DNA of 14,419 nucleotides from Streptomyces xylophagus (GTDB taxonomy: Bacteria; Actinomycetota; Actinomycetes; Streptomycetales; Streptomycetaceae). The stretch lies in contig NZ_JNWO01000057.1 in assembly GCF_000716435.1 (NCBI RefSeq), positions 1 through 14,419 of the forward strand, written 5' to 3'. Numbering within the stretch: position 1 is the stretch's first letter; each line of letters starts with the position of its first letter. The notes beneath the pieces were generated by a model. That model did no database searches and was not told the DNA's origin. It saw nothing but the letters and a program-made list of their open reading frames with translations. Below, piece after piece: positions 7,497 through 14,157 of this stretch. The position numbers were made by a program, and so were the translations under genes.

Positions 7497-7588
7497 CACC
7501 GCAGCCCCACCACACCGGCCCCCTCCCCTCGGTACCCCACCTCACCGCAGCCCCACCACGCCGGCACCCTCCCCTCGGCACCCCACCC
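7497..7588. repeat. Two 46-bp tandem direct repeats
   Basis: Copies at 7497-7542 and 7543-7588 differ at 4 of 46 positions by my reading. The unit begins CACCGCAGCCCCACCAC and is C-rich on the + strand with few G. It is immediately tandem and lies 61 nt upstream of the methyltransferase start. The rest of 7451-7649 is C-rich low-complexity sequence with no recognisable gene. Confidence 0.8.
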
Positions 7589-7649
7589 CACCCCCATTTC
7601 TCACCAAAATCCGCCTGCACCCTGCACCCACCTCGGCAACCATGACCGT

Positions 7650-8432
7650 ATGACCACGTCCTCGAAGCCCCCGTCGCCCGCCGCCCGAGCCCACTCCTTC
7701 AACGCCGCCGCGGCCCAGTACGCCGAGAACCGCCCCTCCTACCCACCCGCCCTCTTCGACGCCATCGAGGACCTCGCAGGTCACCCCCTCTCCGGCGCCC
7801 GCGTCGCGGACATCGGCGCCGGTACCGGTATCGCGACCGCCCTCCTGCACGCCCGCGGCGCCGACGTGGTCGCGGTCGAGCCCGGTGACGGCATGGCGGC
7901 CCAGTTCCACCGGACGCTCCCCGACGTACCGATCGTCCGAGGCAACGGCAACGCCCTTCCCCTCGCGGACCACTCCGTCGACTTCGTCACCTACGCCCAG
8001 GCCTGGCACTGGACGGACCCCGCCCAGTCGGTCCCGGAGGCGCTCCGCGTACTGCGCCCGGGCGGCGCGCTGACGCTGTGGTGGAACACCAACGCCCTCG
8101 ACGTGCCGTGGATCGCCCAGCAGTCCGAACGCATCCGCGTCCACTTCGGCATCGACCGCGTCGTGGAACAGAACGGCAGCGGTCTGCGTGCCGCGCTGGC
8201 CGACACCACCGGCCGACTCGACTTCGCCCACCGGCAGGTCCGCTGGAGCCGCCACGTCCCGGTCGACACGCACCTGGCCAACATCGGCAGCCACTCGGCC
8301 TTCCTGGTCCACGACGAGGAGAGCACGGCCGCCTTCCTCGCCGAGGAACGCAACCACCTCCGGACCGTCTTCCCGAACGGGACCGTGGAGGAGATCTACG
8401 TGGTGGAACTGGTCGTCGCCCTCGCGCCATGA
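7650..8432 (+). CDS. Class I SAM-dependent methyltransferase (UbiE/Methyltransf_11 type)
   Basis: A 260-aa cytoplasmic enzyme with a Rossmann-like methyltransferase domain. HSFNAAAAQYAENRPSYP (15-32) is the usual N-terminal cap of this subgroup. Motif I is VADIGAGTGIAT (52-63), VVAVEPGDGM (73-82) is the strand ending in the acidic residue that binds the SAM ribose, NALPLADHSVDFVTYAQAWHW (101-121) is motifs II-III, and ALRVLRPGGALTLWW (131-145) is the post-III strand. The substrate cannot be told. The ATG has no Shine-Dalgarno sequence; an ATG 8 nt upstream opens only a three-codon frame whose stop overlaps the start (ATGA). It may be leaderless or weakly translated. It is convergent with the SulP gene. 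Confidence 0.93.
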   Translation: MTTSSKPPSPAARAHSFNAAAAQYAENRPSYPPALFDAIEDLAGHPLSGARVADIGAGTGIATALLHARGADVVAVEPGDGMAAQFHRTLPDVPIVRGNGNALPLADHSVDFVTYAQAWHWTDPAQSVPEALRVLRPGGALTLWWNTNALDVPWIAQQSERIRVHFGIDRVVEQNGSGLRAALADTTGRLDFAHRQVRWSRHVPVDTHLANIGSHSAFLVHDEESTAAFLAEERNHLRTVFPNGTVEEIYVVELVVALAP

Positions 8433-8511
8433 GCACCTGACGCCACGACGCCCTGACGCCTCGACGTCACCACGCCACGACGTCGCCGCGTCCGACAGCC
8501 ACCACGTGATC

Positions 8512-8531
8512 GTCACGCCCCCCCCCGTGAC
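8512..8531. terminator. C-loop hairpin between convergent genes
   Basis: GTCACG (8512-8517) and CGTGAC (8526-8531) pair perfectly around eight C residues, part of a nine-C run. It lies between the methyltransferase and SulP 3' ends and is the only clear hairpin in that 113-nt gap. The stem is short and no T-run follows, so termination is tentative. The rest of 8433-8511 is an irregular series of short GACG-type repeats. Confidence 0.4.
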
Positions 8532-8545
8532 CGCCCCCCACCACG

Positions 8546-10027
8546 TCACAACCCCCCGATCGCCACCACCCCAACCCCATCCCCGTCCGCATGCCCCCGC
8601 GCGGCGGCCCACCCCTCCAGGGCCGCCGCACACGCATGATCCACATGCCGCAACCCGCCCAACTCCAGCCGCACCACCCGGTCGTACGGCAACCCCTCCA
8701 ACGCGTCCAACAGCTTCGGCAATCGCAGAAACGTCGCATGCCCCAGCACCCGTACGACGATCCCGGCCTCGCCCAGGTCCTCCATCTCCACATGCACATG
8801 GCTGATGTCCCACGCGGTCTTCGCCACGGCCAACGCCAGCCCCACCAGCACCCCCTCGAACAGATTCCCCACCACGATCGCCACCGCGGTCACCCCGAGC
8901 ACGACCACCTCACCTCGATGCCCGACCCACAGCCCCCGCACCTGCCGCACCGGCACGAGCTTGCACCCGGCGTGCACGAGCAGCCCCGCCAGCGCCGCCA
9001 CCGGAACCAGCCCCAACACCCCCGGCAGCAAGGCCGTGAACACCAGCAACCACCCCCCGTGCAGCACCCGCGACGCCTTGGTCCGCGCCCCCGCCTGCAC
9101 TCCCCCAGAGGGGGTACCCCCAGCCGCACTCCGCACGATCACCGCGGTCATCGGCAACGCCCCGAGCACCCCGCACACGGCGTTCCCCGCGCCCTGCGCG
9201 ATCAACTCCCGGTCGTAGTCCGTCCGCGGCCCCCGATGCAGCCGGTCCACCGCCGCCGCGCTGAACAACGACTCCGCCGACGCGATCAACGCGAACGCGA
9301 CGACCGTCCCGATCACCCCCACTTCCGTCAGCCGCCCGAAATCCCCCCACTCCGGCACCCGCACGGCACCGATCAGCCCCCGCACCTCCACCCGCCGTAC
9401 CGACAGGTCGAACACCCCGGTCACCGCGGCCGCCGACCCCACCGCCACCAACGGCGCCGGCACCACCCGAGCCCCCCATCGCCACCGAGGCCACAGCAGC
9501 AGTACGGCAATGGTGGCACCGCCCACTGACAACGCCACCGGATCCACCAGCCCCGGCAACGACACCAGCCCGGCGAGTTTCCCGACCCCGCCCGCCGGTG
9601 CGGCGACATCACCGAGCGCGTACACCTGCCCGGCGACCAGCACGAGCCCGATCCCGGCGAGCATCCCCTGCACGACGGCCGCGGACACCGCCCGGAACCA
9701 TCGCCCGAGCCGCAGCACCCCGAGCCCCAACTGCACCACCCCGGCGGCGAACACCAGCACCCCGAGCGCCTCGATCCCGTACGCCCGCACGGCCTCGTAG
9801 ACGAGCACGGTCAGCCCGGCAGCGGGACCGCTCACCTGGAGGCTGCTGCCGGGCAGCGCCCCGACCACCAGCCCGCCGACGATCCCGGTGACCAGCCCCA
9901 ACTCGGCCGGCACCCCGGAGGCGATCGCCACGCCCACACACAACGGGAGCGCGACGAGAAAGACGACGAGAGAAGCGAACAGATCGGCCTTGCTCACACC
10001 ACAGCGCACTACACGCACGACACGCAT
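8546..10027 (-). CDS. SulP family anion transporter with C-terminal STAS domain
   Basis: A 493-aa inner-membrane protein. It opens with a basic N-terminus and SKADLFASLVVFLVALPLCVGVAIASG, then GLVTGIVGGLVVGALPGSSLQVSGPAAGL in pieces, which is the SulP core signature, and continues through about ten to twelve hydrophobic segments. Residues ~408-493 are a cytoplasmic STAS domain (VVRVLGHATFLRLPKLLDAL, LELGGLRHVDHACAAALEGW). SulP proteins move sulphate, bicarbonate or other anions; the substrate is not decidable and no carbonic anhydrase or sulphur gene is adjacent. I chose ATG 10027 because GGAGGT (10042-10037) is 9 nt upstream. The frame stays open to 10276, but that extension is Arg-rich and unlike the family. 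It is divergent from the ABC exporter across 249 nt. Confidence 0.95.
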   Translation of the reverse strand: MRVVRVVRCGVSKADLFASLVVFLVALPLCVGVAIASGVPAELGLVTGIVGGLVVGALPGSSLQVSGPAAGLTVLVYEAVRAYGIEALGVLVFAAGVVQLGLGVLRLGRWFRAVSAAVVQGMLAGIGLVLVAGQVYALGDVAAPAGGVGKLAGLVSLPGLVDPVALSVGGATIAVLLLWPRWRWGARVVPAPLVAVGSAAAVTGVFDLSVRRVEVRGLIGAVRVPEWGDFGRLTEVGVIGTVVAFALIASAESLFSAAAVDRLHRGPRTDYDRELIAQGAGNAVCGVLGALPMTAVIVRSAAGGTPSGGVQAGARTKASRVLHGGWLLVFTALLPGVLGLVPVAALAGLLVHAGCKLVPVRQVRGLWVGHRGEVVVLGVTAVAIVVGNLFEGVLVGLALAVAKTAWDISHVHVEMEDLGEAGIVVRVLGHATFLRLPKLLDALEGLPYDRVVRLELGGLRHVDHACAAALEGWAAARGHADGDGVGVVAIGGL

Positions 10028-10094
10028 GACAACGGCACCTCCGAAGACAGGACAGAGCCAGACGGGAGATGCGTGGGCGCCGCACCGGGGGAGG

Positions 10095-10140
10095 GCGCGG
10101 CGAACTGAAATCCATTGTCGGGAACGGGAGTTGGCCGCGC
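10095..10140. other. Long imperfect stem-loop upstream of the SulP gene
   Basis: GCGCGGCGAACT (10095-10106) and AGTTGGCCGCGC (10129-10140) are inverted repeats with 11 of 12 positions complementary and a 22-nt loop. It lies 68 nt upstream of the SulP start, between the divergent SulP and ABC genes. It could be 5' UTR structure, a terminator protecting one promoter from the other, or a protein site. No T-run follows on either strand. Confidence 0.45.
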
Positions 10141-10240
10141 ACCCCCTTCGTGTTGCCACCCCGTGAACGCGGAAGCGCAGGTACCGGACCGCCCCACTCC
10201 GATCACGCCGACGCGCGCCTGCGCCGTCCCGCGCACCCGC

Positions 10241-10269
10241 TTGACGCGTCACGCCCACGAGAGCATTAT
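10241..10269 (+). promoter_or_regulatory. Promoter of the ABC exporter operon
   Basis: TTGACG (10241-10246) and CATTAT (10264-10269) are spaced by 17 bp, a good sigma-70/HrdB-like promoter. The predicted start point, 7-8 nt after the -10, falls on or beside the ATG at 10277, and no Shine-Dalgarno sequence is present, so the mRNA is probably leaderless. The -10 overlaps the operator at 10265-10288. Confidence 0.7.
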
Positions 10270-10288
10270 TCATCACATGATGAATTAT
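10265..10288. promoter_or_regulatory. Near-perfect operator palindrome over -10 and start codon
   Basis: ATTATTCATCA (10265-10275) and TGATGAATTAT (10278-10288) form an inverted repeat with 10 of 11 positions complementary around a CA centre. The site is AT-rich in a very GC-rich region, which argues for selection. It covers the -10, the probable +1 and the first codons of the ATPase gene, the classic place for a repressor. TetR-, PadR- and MarR-family dimers use sites of this kind. No such regulator is encoded next to the exporter. Confidence 0.75.
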
Positions 10289-11098
10289 CTTCCCGGTCCA
10301 TCCGGATCGCCGGACACCTCACCAGGCACGGAACGCGAACCCGCCGTCCACGCCGAAGCCCTCACCGTCGTCCGAGGCCCCCGCACCGTCCTGCGCGGCC
10401 TCGACTTCACCGTCCCGCGCGGCCAGATCACCGGCCTGCTCGGCCCCTCCGGCTGCGGCAAGTCGACCCTCATGCGCTCGATCGTCGGCGCCCAGGCCAA
10501 GGTCACCGGCACCCTGAACGTCCTCGGCCGCCCCGCCGGCCACCCCACCCTCCGCACCCGCATCGGTTACGTCACCCAAGCCCCGTCCGTCTACGACGAC
10601 TTGACGGTCCGTCAGAACCTGGACTACTTCGCGGCGATCCTCGACCCCGGCCGAGCCGCCGCCGGCCGCCGCCACGACGACGTCACCCGGGCCATCGCCG
10701 ACGTCGACCTCACCACCCACGCCGACTCCCTCGCCGGCAACCTCTCCGGCGGCCAGCGCAGCCGCGTCTCCCTCGCGGTCGCGCTCCTCGGCACCCCGGA
10801 ACTCCTCGTCCTCGACGAACCCACCGTCGGCCTCGACCCCGTTCTCCGCCGCGACCTGTGGGCCCTCTTCCACGACATCGCCGCCTCCCGGGGCGCCACC
10901 CTCCTCATCTCCTCCCACGTCATGGACGAGGCCGAGCGCTGTCACCGTCTCCTCCTGATGCGCGAGGGCGAGATCCTCGCCGACGACACCCCGGACGCCC
11001 TCCGCGCCGACACCGGCTCCGACACCGTCGAAGCGGCCTTCCTCCACCTGGTCGACGAGGCCGTGGCCACCGCCCGCCAGAAGGAGACGACCCGATGA
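10277..11098 (+). CDS. ABC transporter ATP-binding protein (drug-exporter type)
   Basis: A 273-aa nucleotide-binding subunit of an ABC-2 exporter. Walker A is GPSGCGKST (56-64), the Q-loop Gln is 101 (YVTQAPSVYDDLTV), the signature is LSGGQRSRV (156-164), Walker B is LLVLDEPTVGLD (176-187), and the switch His is in ISSHVMDEAERC. Residues 1-23 are a Pro/Ser-rich extension. I chose ATG 10277 because a 17-bp-spaced promoter puts +1 at this codon; the next ATG (10280) is an alternative. The frame is open to 10115 but that part is upstream of the promoter. It overlaps the permease start (ATGA), so the two are one operon. It looks related to DrrA/YadG-type antibiotic or lipid exporters; the cargo is unknown. 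Confidence 0.95.
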   Translation: MMNYLPGPSGSPDTSPGTEREPAVHAEALTVVRGPRTVLRGLDFTVPRGQITGLLGPSGCGKSTLMRSIVGAQAKVTGTLNVLGRPAGHPTLRTRIGYVTQAPSVYDDLTVRQNLDYFAAILDPGRAAAGRRHDDVTRAIADVDLTTHADSLAGNLSGGQRSRVSLAVALLGTPELLVLDEPTVGLDPVLRRDLWALFHDIAASRGATLLISSHVMDEAERCHRLLLMREGEILADDTPDALRADTGSDTVEAAFLHLVDEAVATARQKETTR

Positions 11099-11889
11099 GC
11101 ACGACAACGACCACGACCATCGCTCCTACGAGCCCCACGACACCCAGCGCCCTCAGCGCCTCCCGCACCACCGCCACCGCGGCCCGCGTCCTGCGCCAGC
11201 TCCGCCACGACCCCCGCACGATCGCGCTGCTGATCCTCATCCCCTGCCTGATGCTCGTCCTGCTGCGCTACGTCTTCGACGGCAGCCCGCGCACCTTCGA
11301 CAGCATCGGCGCCTCACTGCTCGGCATCTTCCCGCTCATCACGATGTTCCTGGTCACGTCCATCGCGACCCTGCGCGAACGCACCTCCGGCACCCTCGAA
11401 CGCCTCCTCGCCATGCCCCTGGGCAAGGGTGACCTGATCGCCGGCTACGCCCTCGCCTTCGGCTTCCTCGCGGTCATCCAGTCGGCGCTCGCCACCGGCC
11501 TGGCGGTCTGGTTCCTGGGCCTCGACGTCACCGGCAGCCCCTGGCTCCTCCTCCTGGTGGCCCTCCTCGACGCCCTCCTCGGCACCGCCCTCGGCCTCTT
11601 CGTCTCGGCCTTCGCCGCCTCGGAATACCAGGCCGTCCAGTTCATGCCGGCGGTGATCTTCCCCCAGCTCCTCCTCTGCGGCCTCTTCACCCCGCGCTCC
11701 AACATGCACCCCGTCCTGGAGGCCATCTCCGACGTCCTCCCCATGTCGTACGCCGTCGACGGCATGAACGAGATCCTCAAACACACGGACATGACCGCCA
11801 CGTTCGTGCGCGACGCGCTCATCGTGGCCGGCTGCGCGGTGCTCGTCCTGGGCCTGGGCGCGGCGACCCTGAGGAGGCGCACGGAATAG
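11095..11889 (+). CDS. ABC-2 type transporter permease
   Basis: A 264-aa membrane subunit paired with the ATPase encoded just before it, whose TGA overlaps this ATG. AAGGAG (11081-11086) is 8 nt upstream. Residues 1-28 are Thr/Ser-rich, starting with six Thr in a row, and probably cytoplasmic. The rest has about six hydrophobic segments, including ALLILIPCLMLVLLRYVF, LLGIFPLITMFLVTSIATL, a long Ala/Leu pair around VIQSALATGLAVWFLG and WLLLLVALLDALLGTALGLF, and a terminal LIVAGCAVLVLGLGAATL. RERTSGTLERLLAMPL is the conserved cytoplasmic ABC-2 loop that contacts the ATPase, and PQLLLCGLFTPRSNMHPVLE with LPMSYAVDGMNE is the conserved C-terminal region. One ATPase and one permease presumably dimerise into a full exporter. 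Confidence 0.95.
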   Translation: MSTTTTTTIAPTSPTTPSALSASRTTATAARVLRQLRHDPRTIALLILIPCLMLVLLRYVFDGSPRTFDSIGASLLGIFPLITMFLVTSIATLRERTSGTLERLLAMPLGKGDLIAGYALAFGFLAVIQSALATGLAVWFLGLDVTGSPWLLLLVALLDALLGTALGLFVSAFAASEYQAVQFMPAVIFPQLLLCGLFTPRSNMHPVLEAISDVLPMSYAVDGMNEILKHTDMTATFVRDALIVAGCAVLVLGLGAATLRRRTE

Positions 11890-11907
11890 CGGGTGTTCCG
11901 CCACCCG
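11890..11907 (+). terminator. Short hairpin after the ABC operon
   Basis: CGGGTG (11890-11895) and CACCCG (11902-11907) pair perfectly around a 6-nt loop directly after the permease TAG. No T-run follows, and proC begins 44 nt further on in the same direction, so partial readthrough into proC is possible. Confidence 0.4.
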
Positions 11908-11951
11908 GACAGCCACCACCCCGGCCCCACCGCCGGTGCGAGGATGACCCC

Positions 11952-12761
11952 ATGACCCAGAAAGTCGCAGTCCTCGGCACCGGCAAGATCGGCGAAGCCC
12001 TGCTCAGCGGAATGATCCGAGCGGGCTGGGCCCCGGCCGACCTCCTGGTCACCGCCCGCCGCCCAGAGCGCGCCGAAGAACTCCGTACCCGCCACGGAGT
12101 CACCCCGGTCACCAACGCCGAGGCCGCGAAGAGTGCCGACACCCTGATCCTCACGGTCAAGCCGCAGGACATGGGCACCCTCCTCGACGAGCTCGCCCCG
12201 CACGTCCCCGCCGACCGCCTGATCATCAGCGGCGCGGCGGGCATCCCCACCTCGTTCTTCGAGGAGCGCCTCGCTACCGGCACCCCGGTCGTCCGGGTCA
12301 TGACGAACACGCCCGCCCTCGTCGACGAGGCCATGTCCGTCATCTCCGCCGGCAGCCACGCCACCGAGGCCCACCTCGCGCACGCCGAGGAGATCTTCGG
12401 CGCCGTCGGCAAGACCCTCCGCGTCCCCGAGTCCCAGCAGGACGCCTGCACCGCCCTCTCCGGCTCCGGCCCGGCGTACTTCTTCTACCTGGTCGAAGCC
12501 ATGACGGACGCGGGCATCCTGCTGGGCCTCCCGCGCGACAAGGCCCACGACCTCATCGTCCAGTCCGCGATCGGCGCCGCCGTCATGCTCCGCGACAGCG
12601 GCGAACACCCGGTCAAGCTCCGCGAGAACGTCACCTCGCCCGCCGGCACGACGATCAACGCCATCCGCGAACTCGAGAACCACGGAGTACGCGCCGCCCT
12701 GATCGCCGCCCTGGAGGCAGCCCGCGACCGCAGCCGCGAACTGGCCTCCGGAAACAGCTAG
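11952..12761 (+). CDS. proC: Pyrroline-5-carboxylate reductase
   Basis: Reduces 1-pyrroline-5-carboxylate to L-proline with NAD(P)H, the last step of proline synthesis, in the cytoplasm. At 269 aa the length is normal. The Rossmann motif is VAVLGTGKIGEALLSG (5-20); VKPQDM (69-74), IISGAAGIPTSFFE (91-104) and RVMTNTPALVDEAM (115-128) follow, then LSGSGPAYFFYLVEAM (169-184) and the C-terminal signature VTSPAGTTINAIRELE (227-242) that closes the substrate site. GAGG (about 11940-11943) is 8 nt before the ATG. It follows the ABC operon by 62 nt and ends 21 nt from the convergent trpS stop, leaving no room for a normal terminator between them, so their 3' ends probably overlap. Confidence 0.98.
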   Translation: MTQKVAVLGTGKIGEALLSGMIRAGWAPADLLVTARRPERAEELRTRHGVTPVTNAEAAKSADTLILTVKPQDMGTLLDELAPHVPADRLIISGAAGIPTSFFEERLATGTPVVRVMTNTPALVDEAMSVISAGSHATEAHLAHAEEIFGAVGKTLRVPESQQDACTALSGSGPAYFFYLVEAMTDAGILLGLPRDKAHDLIVQSAIGAAVMLRDSGEHPVKLRENVTSPAGTTINAIRELENHGVRAALIAALEAARDRSRELASGNS

Positions 12762-12782
12762 AACGGCTGGAAGGCTGTACGG

Positions 12783-13778
12783 CTACGCAGGCAGAAGCCC
12801 GATGGCCCGATACGCGGTATCGACCATCGGCTTCGCCATCCCTCTCGCCTTTTCCGCCCCATCCCGCAACACCCCCTCCACATAAGCGGGATCCGCGCAC
12901 AACGCCTTGTGCCGCTCCTGGACCGGCCTGAGCAGCTCGACCACAGCCTCCGCGGTGTCCTTCTTCAACGCTCCGTACGACTCATATACACCGCTCAAGT
13001 CCTCGGGGTTCCCACCCTGGCAAGCGGCCAGGATCTCCAGCAGATTGGCGATCCCGGGCCGCTCCTCCCGGTCGTAGACGACCTCCGCCCCACTGTCGGT
13101 CACGGCCCGCATGACCTTCTTCCGTACGACGTCGGGCTCGTCCAGCAGATAGACGATCCCCGGCCCCGAGTCGTCCGACTTCCCCATCTTCGAAGCCGGC
13201 TCCTGCAGATTCATCACCCGCGCCGCCACCCCCGGCCGGGTCGCCCGAGGCACGACGAACGTATGGCCGTACCGCTGGTTGAACCGCACCGCCAGATCCC
13301 GCGCCAGCTCCACATGCTGCGTCTGGTCGTCCCCGACCGGTACTTCGTCCGTCCCGTACGCCAGGATGTCCGCCGCCATCAGTACGGGATACGTCAGCAA
13401 CGACAGCCGCACACTCCCGCCCCGCTCCCGCTCACGCGCGGCCTTCTCCTTGTACTGGATCATCCGCCGCATCTCCCCGTCGGTGGCCACACACTCCATG
13501 ACGTACGACAGCCGCGTGTGCTCGTCCACATGACTCTGTACGAACACGGTGCACAGCTCGGGATCCAGCCCTGCCGCCAGCAACAGCGTCGCCGCCTGCC
13601 TAGTGAGCCTGCGCACCCGCGCCGGATCGTGGTCCACGGTCAGCGCGTGCAGATCGACCACGCAGAACAGGGCGTCGCTCTGCCGCTGATCCACGTCGAC
13701 CCACCGCCGGATGGCCCCCAGGTAGTTCCCCAGCGTCAGGTGCCCGGTCGGCTTGACCCCACTGAAGACCCGTGTCAT
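12783..13778 (-). CDS. trpS: Tryptophanyl-tRNA synthetase, auxiliary (TrpRS1-like)
   Basis: Charges tRNA-Trp with tryptophan; class I synthetase, cytoplasmic. The 331-aa protein has VFSGVKPTGHLTLGNYLGA (4-22), containing the HIGH-equivalent TLGN, the active-site strand LFCVVDLHAL (37-46), SLLTYPVLMAADIL (126-139) with the Trp-selecting Asp137, VPVGDDQTQHVEL (147-159), and ASKMGKSDDS (195-204), a KMSKS variant with Gly. I chose ATG 13778 because GGAGG (13790-13786) is 7 nt upstream and FSGVKPTG is the family's normal N-terminus; an open frame to 13874 would run through the attenuator. Lys9 replaces the Gln of Bacillus TrpRS. The attenuated leader suggests an inducible second TrpRS like S. coelicolor TrpRS1, which is indolmycin-resistant. 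Resistance here is inference. Confidence 0.97.
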   Translation of the reverse strand: MTRVFSGVKPTGHLTLGNYLGAIRRWVDVDQRQSDALFCVVDLHALTVDHDPARVRRLTRQAATLLLAAGLDPELCTVFVQSHVDEHTRLSYVMECVATDGEMRRMIQYKEKAARERERGGSVRLSLLTYPVLMAADILAYGTDEVPVGDDQTQHVELARDLAVRFNQRYGHTFVVPRATRPGVAARVMNLQEPASKMGKSDDSGPGIVYLLDEPDVVRKKVMRAVTDSGAEVVYDREERPGIANLLEILAACQGGNPEDLSGVYESYGALKKDTAEAVVELLRPVQERHKALCADPAYVEGVLRDGAEKARGMAKPMVDTAYRAIGLLPA

Positions 13779-13841
13779 CTCTCCACCTCCTGATAGAGAC
13801 CGCCGCACCCGGCCGGCCGACCCTCTGGAGGGAGAAACACG

Positions 13842-13866
13842 AACGGCCGCCGATGCGGCGGCCGTT
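13842..13866 (-). terminator. trpS attenuator terminator (segments 3:4)
   Basis: On the minus strand AACGGCCGCC (13866-13857) pairs over 10 perfect base pairs with GGCGGCCGTT (13851-13842) around a 5-nt loop, followed by CGTGTTTCTCC. It ends 63 nt before the trpS start. In the attenuation model it forms when charged tRNA-Trp is plentiful and stops transcription before trpS. Confidence 0.9.
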
Positions 13867-13902
13867 GAGTACATACGTGAGTACGGCCGCCGTCAGGCGG
13901 CC
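13857..13902 (-). promoter_or_regulatory. trpS attenuator: 1:2 hairpin and 2:3 antiterminator
   Basis: Three segments read on the minus strand: segment 1 GGCCGCC (13902-13896) begins at the last base pair of the second Trp codon; segment 2 GGCGGCCGT (13891-13883); segment 3 ACGGCCGCC (13865-13857). 1:2 gives 7 bp with loop TGAC containing most of the leader stop codon. 2:3 gives 9 bp across a 17-nt loop and sequesters the 5' arm of the terminator. A ribosome stalled on the Trp codons would cover segment 1, free segment 2, form 2:3 and let transcription reach trpS. This is seen directly as complementarity; the mechanism follows the trp-operon model. Confidence 0.88.
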
Positions 13903-13934
13903 CACCACTGATGGGTGCACGTATGCGTAGTCAC
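13893..13934 (-). CDS. trpS leader peptide with tandem Trp codons
   Basis: A 13-codon ORF, MTTHTCTHQWWAA with a GTG start, too short for ordinary gene calling. Two adjacent TGG codons (13907-13902) sit directly before attenuator segment 1. It senses tryptophanyl-tRNA: stalling at the Trp pair should allow the 2:3 antiterminator and trpS expression. The start is not fully settled. GGAGG (13954-13950) is 15 nt from the GTG, rather far. A TACGCT at 13947-13942 ends 7 nt before it and could be a -10 for a leaderless transcript. An in-frame CTG at 13943 would have 6-nt spacing from the GGAGG. All options keep the same Trp codons and stop. It has no function other than translation-coupled regulation that I can infer. 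Confidence 0.85.
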   Translation of the reverse strand: MTTHTCTHQWWAA

Positions 13935-13975
13935 GTCACACAGCGTACGCCTCCGTGGTGCTCTCCGGAGTGGAG

Positions 13976-14004
13976 TTGACACGCCCCGACCGCGTACGTA
14001 GTGT
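13976..14004 (+). promoter_or_regulatory. rrn upstream promoter (consensus sigma-HrdB type)
   Basis: TTGACA (13976-13981) and TAGTGT (13999-14004) are exactly 17 bp apart, a perfect -35 and a good Streptomyces -10, reading rightward toward the rRNA operon. It is the most upstream of several promoters seen before 14419. It sits 42 nt from the trpS leader start on the opposite strand, so the trpS promoter must overlap or abut it. Confidence 0.8.
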
Positions 14005-14157
14005 TCTCCGAGTTGTCCGACGTGAGCGCCGACCCCGGTCGGTCCCCGGACAACCATTCCGCAAGTACCTACAAACATTCGACGATCCGTCGTCGCGTGT
14101 ATTGGCATGCGTATTTGCGAAATGAGGAATCCGCGTTCGAAAGGACGCACCCCCCGA

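Noticed and set aside
7261..7588. CRISPR-like array
   Set aside because: Units are long, diverged and directly abutting, without short identical repeats separated by uniform unique spacers, and there are no cas genes.
8546..10276. 576-aa version of the SulP transporter
   Set aside because: The extra N-terminal 83 residues run through the divergent promoter region and stem-loop and are not membrane-like; ATG 10027 has GGAGGT 9 nt upstream.
12783..13874. 363-aa version of trpS
   Set aside because: The extra 32 residues are encoded by the attenuator and lack homology to TrpRS N-termini; ATG 13778 has a proper GGAGG site.
13842..13934. T-box riboswitch upstream of trpS
   Set aside because: No T-box motif or specifier stem is seen; the region instead has a translated leader with Trp codons and trp-type alternative hairpins.
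14102..14130. TTGGCA as the -35 of another rrn promoter
   Set aside because: No TAnnnT-type -10 lies 16-19 bp downstream (AGGAAT at 17 bp), so it is not supported.
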